Assembly (NCBI RefSeq): GCF_004339575.1
Contig: NZ_SMFV01000002.1
Span: 186,001 to 250,000, forward strand
Length of the DNA: 64,000 bases
Reading direction: 5' to 3'
DNA from: Phorcysia thermohydrogeniphila
GTDB lineage: Bacteria > Aquificota > Aquificia > Desulfurobacteriales > Desulfurobacteriaceae
Of the stretch, positions 63,759 to 64,000 are shown piece by piece. Within the stretch, counting starts at the first letter, position 1; each line of letters opens with the position of its first letter. The position numbers and the translations under genes are program-made. The notes under the pieces are model-generated. The model was given only the letters and a program-made list of their open reading frames with translations, was not told the origin of the DNA and did not search any database.

Positions 63759-64000
63759 ATGAAGAGAATATATGTTCACCTACTCATTGTATCATTGCTG
63801 GCCTTCCTTGCAGCCTGCGGAGTTGTAAGGACCTCCCCCTTCGGAGATAAGGCTTTTATTTTTATCCCTACTCCTCAAGAAGTAAACATCGGTAGGCAGG
63901 CTGCAAGGCAGGTAGAGAGGAAAGTCAAACTCTGTCGTGACCCCGTTATAAACGAGTACGTTAGGTTTGTAGGAAATAAAATAGCGGCGGTTAGCGACAG
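63759..64000 (+). CDS. M48-type metallopeptidase lipoprotein, 5' part (truncated by window end)
   Basis: 80 codons visible. Lipoprotein signal with lipobox LAAC (Cys20), then PTPQEVNIGRQAARQVERK and NEYVRFVGNKIA, which resemble the region before the HEXXH of BepA/YfgC-like periplasmic peptidases. The catalytic part lies beyond the window. It diverges from rpoN. Confidence 0.7.
   Translation, partial: MKRIYVHLLIVSLLAFLAACGVVRTSPFGDKAFIFIPTPQEVNIGRQAARQVERKVKLCRDPVINEYVRFVGNKIAAVSD

Overview
The window looks like a chromosome segment of a thermophilic, chemolithotrophic bacterium of the Aquificota, most likely family Desulfurobacteriaceae (Desulfurobacterium/Thermovibrio relatives). This is inferred from the gene mix, not from a marker gene. 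It carries several archaeal-type genes: NurA-HerA, a COG1031-type radical SAM protein, a short SufBD partner, an AroA'-type aldolase, a Trm10-like SPOUT protein, an AhbD-like heme radical SAM enzyme and a COG2112-type kinase. Beside them sit bacterial hallmarks: RpoN, GlnE, CydAB, TatAC, Rho, LysRS and a type II secretion pseudopilin. Genes are packed with short overlaps, and GTG and TTG starts are common. No rRNA or tRNA gene was recognised.

Layout. (1) 1-9430 is an accessory, conflict-like segment. It holds a 5'-truncated TPR-C39 peptidase-RHS giant protein, three overlapping small membrane-protein genes, the NurA-HerA DNA-end-processing pair, and a minimal three-repeat CRISPR array with no cas genes in view. 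(2) 9460-17476 holds a radical SAM protein, a cation antiporter with its TrkA-USP regulator, sufCB behind a Fur-like box, a superoxide reductase and lysS. (3) 17313-31758 is a perfect-looking tandem duplication of a 7,223-bp unit. Each copy carries mlaE, mlaF, an MCE/beta-barrel protein, hisH, gspG, rlmB, a hypothetical gene and an NtrB-type kinase. The junction truncates one ntrC copy and leaves a 5' fragment of lysS; a 9-bp microhomology marks it. The intact ntrC lies at the right end of copy two. (4) 32552-33154 encodes two ferredoxin halves in one frame, separated by a single TGA that is followed at once by a SECIS-like hairpin, so this may be a selenoprotein. (5) 33157-41324 holds hemE with an AhbD-like gene, argJ, and a c-di-GMP pair (HAMP-PAS-GGDEF-EAL and PilZ). 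(6) 41378-50275 holds a Trm10-like protein, cysteine synthase, a FliK-like protein, a short ThyX-like protein, L31, DedA, trpA, tatAC, rho, gmhA and an archaeal-type ADH synthase. (7) 50335-58469 holds an aldehyde dehydrogenase, a phosphoesterase, an EpmA-like ligase, UbiX, argB, and a cytochrome bd operon with a CydX-like peptide plus two further small membrane proteins. (8) 58513-64000 holds the minus-strand operon rpoN-glnE-orf-kinase and the start of a divergent M48-type lipoprotein peptidase.

How the parts fit. Cytochrome bd and superoxide reductase suggest an anaerobe that disposes of oxygen and superoxide. HemE plus the AhbD-like enzyme can supply heme for the oxidase. Suf supplies the Fe-S clusters needed by the radical SAM proteins and ferredoxins. 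RpoN, the NtrB/NtrC pair and GlnE point to sigma-54 and nitrogen control. MlaEF with the long MCE protein suggests lipid transport between the membranes. The two most unusual items are the tandem duplication (natural event or assembly artefact) and the TGA-interrupted ferredoxin.
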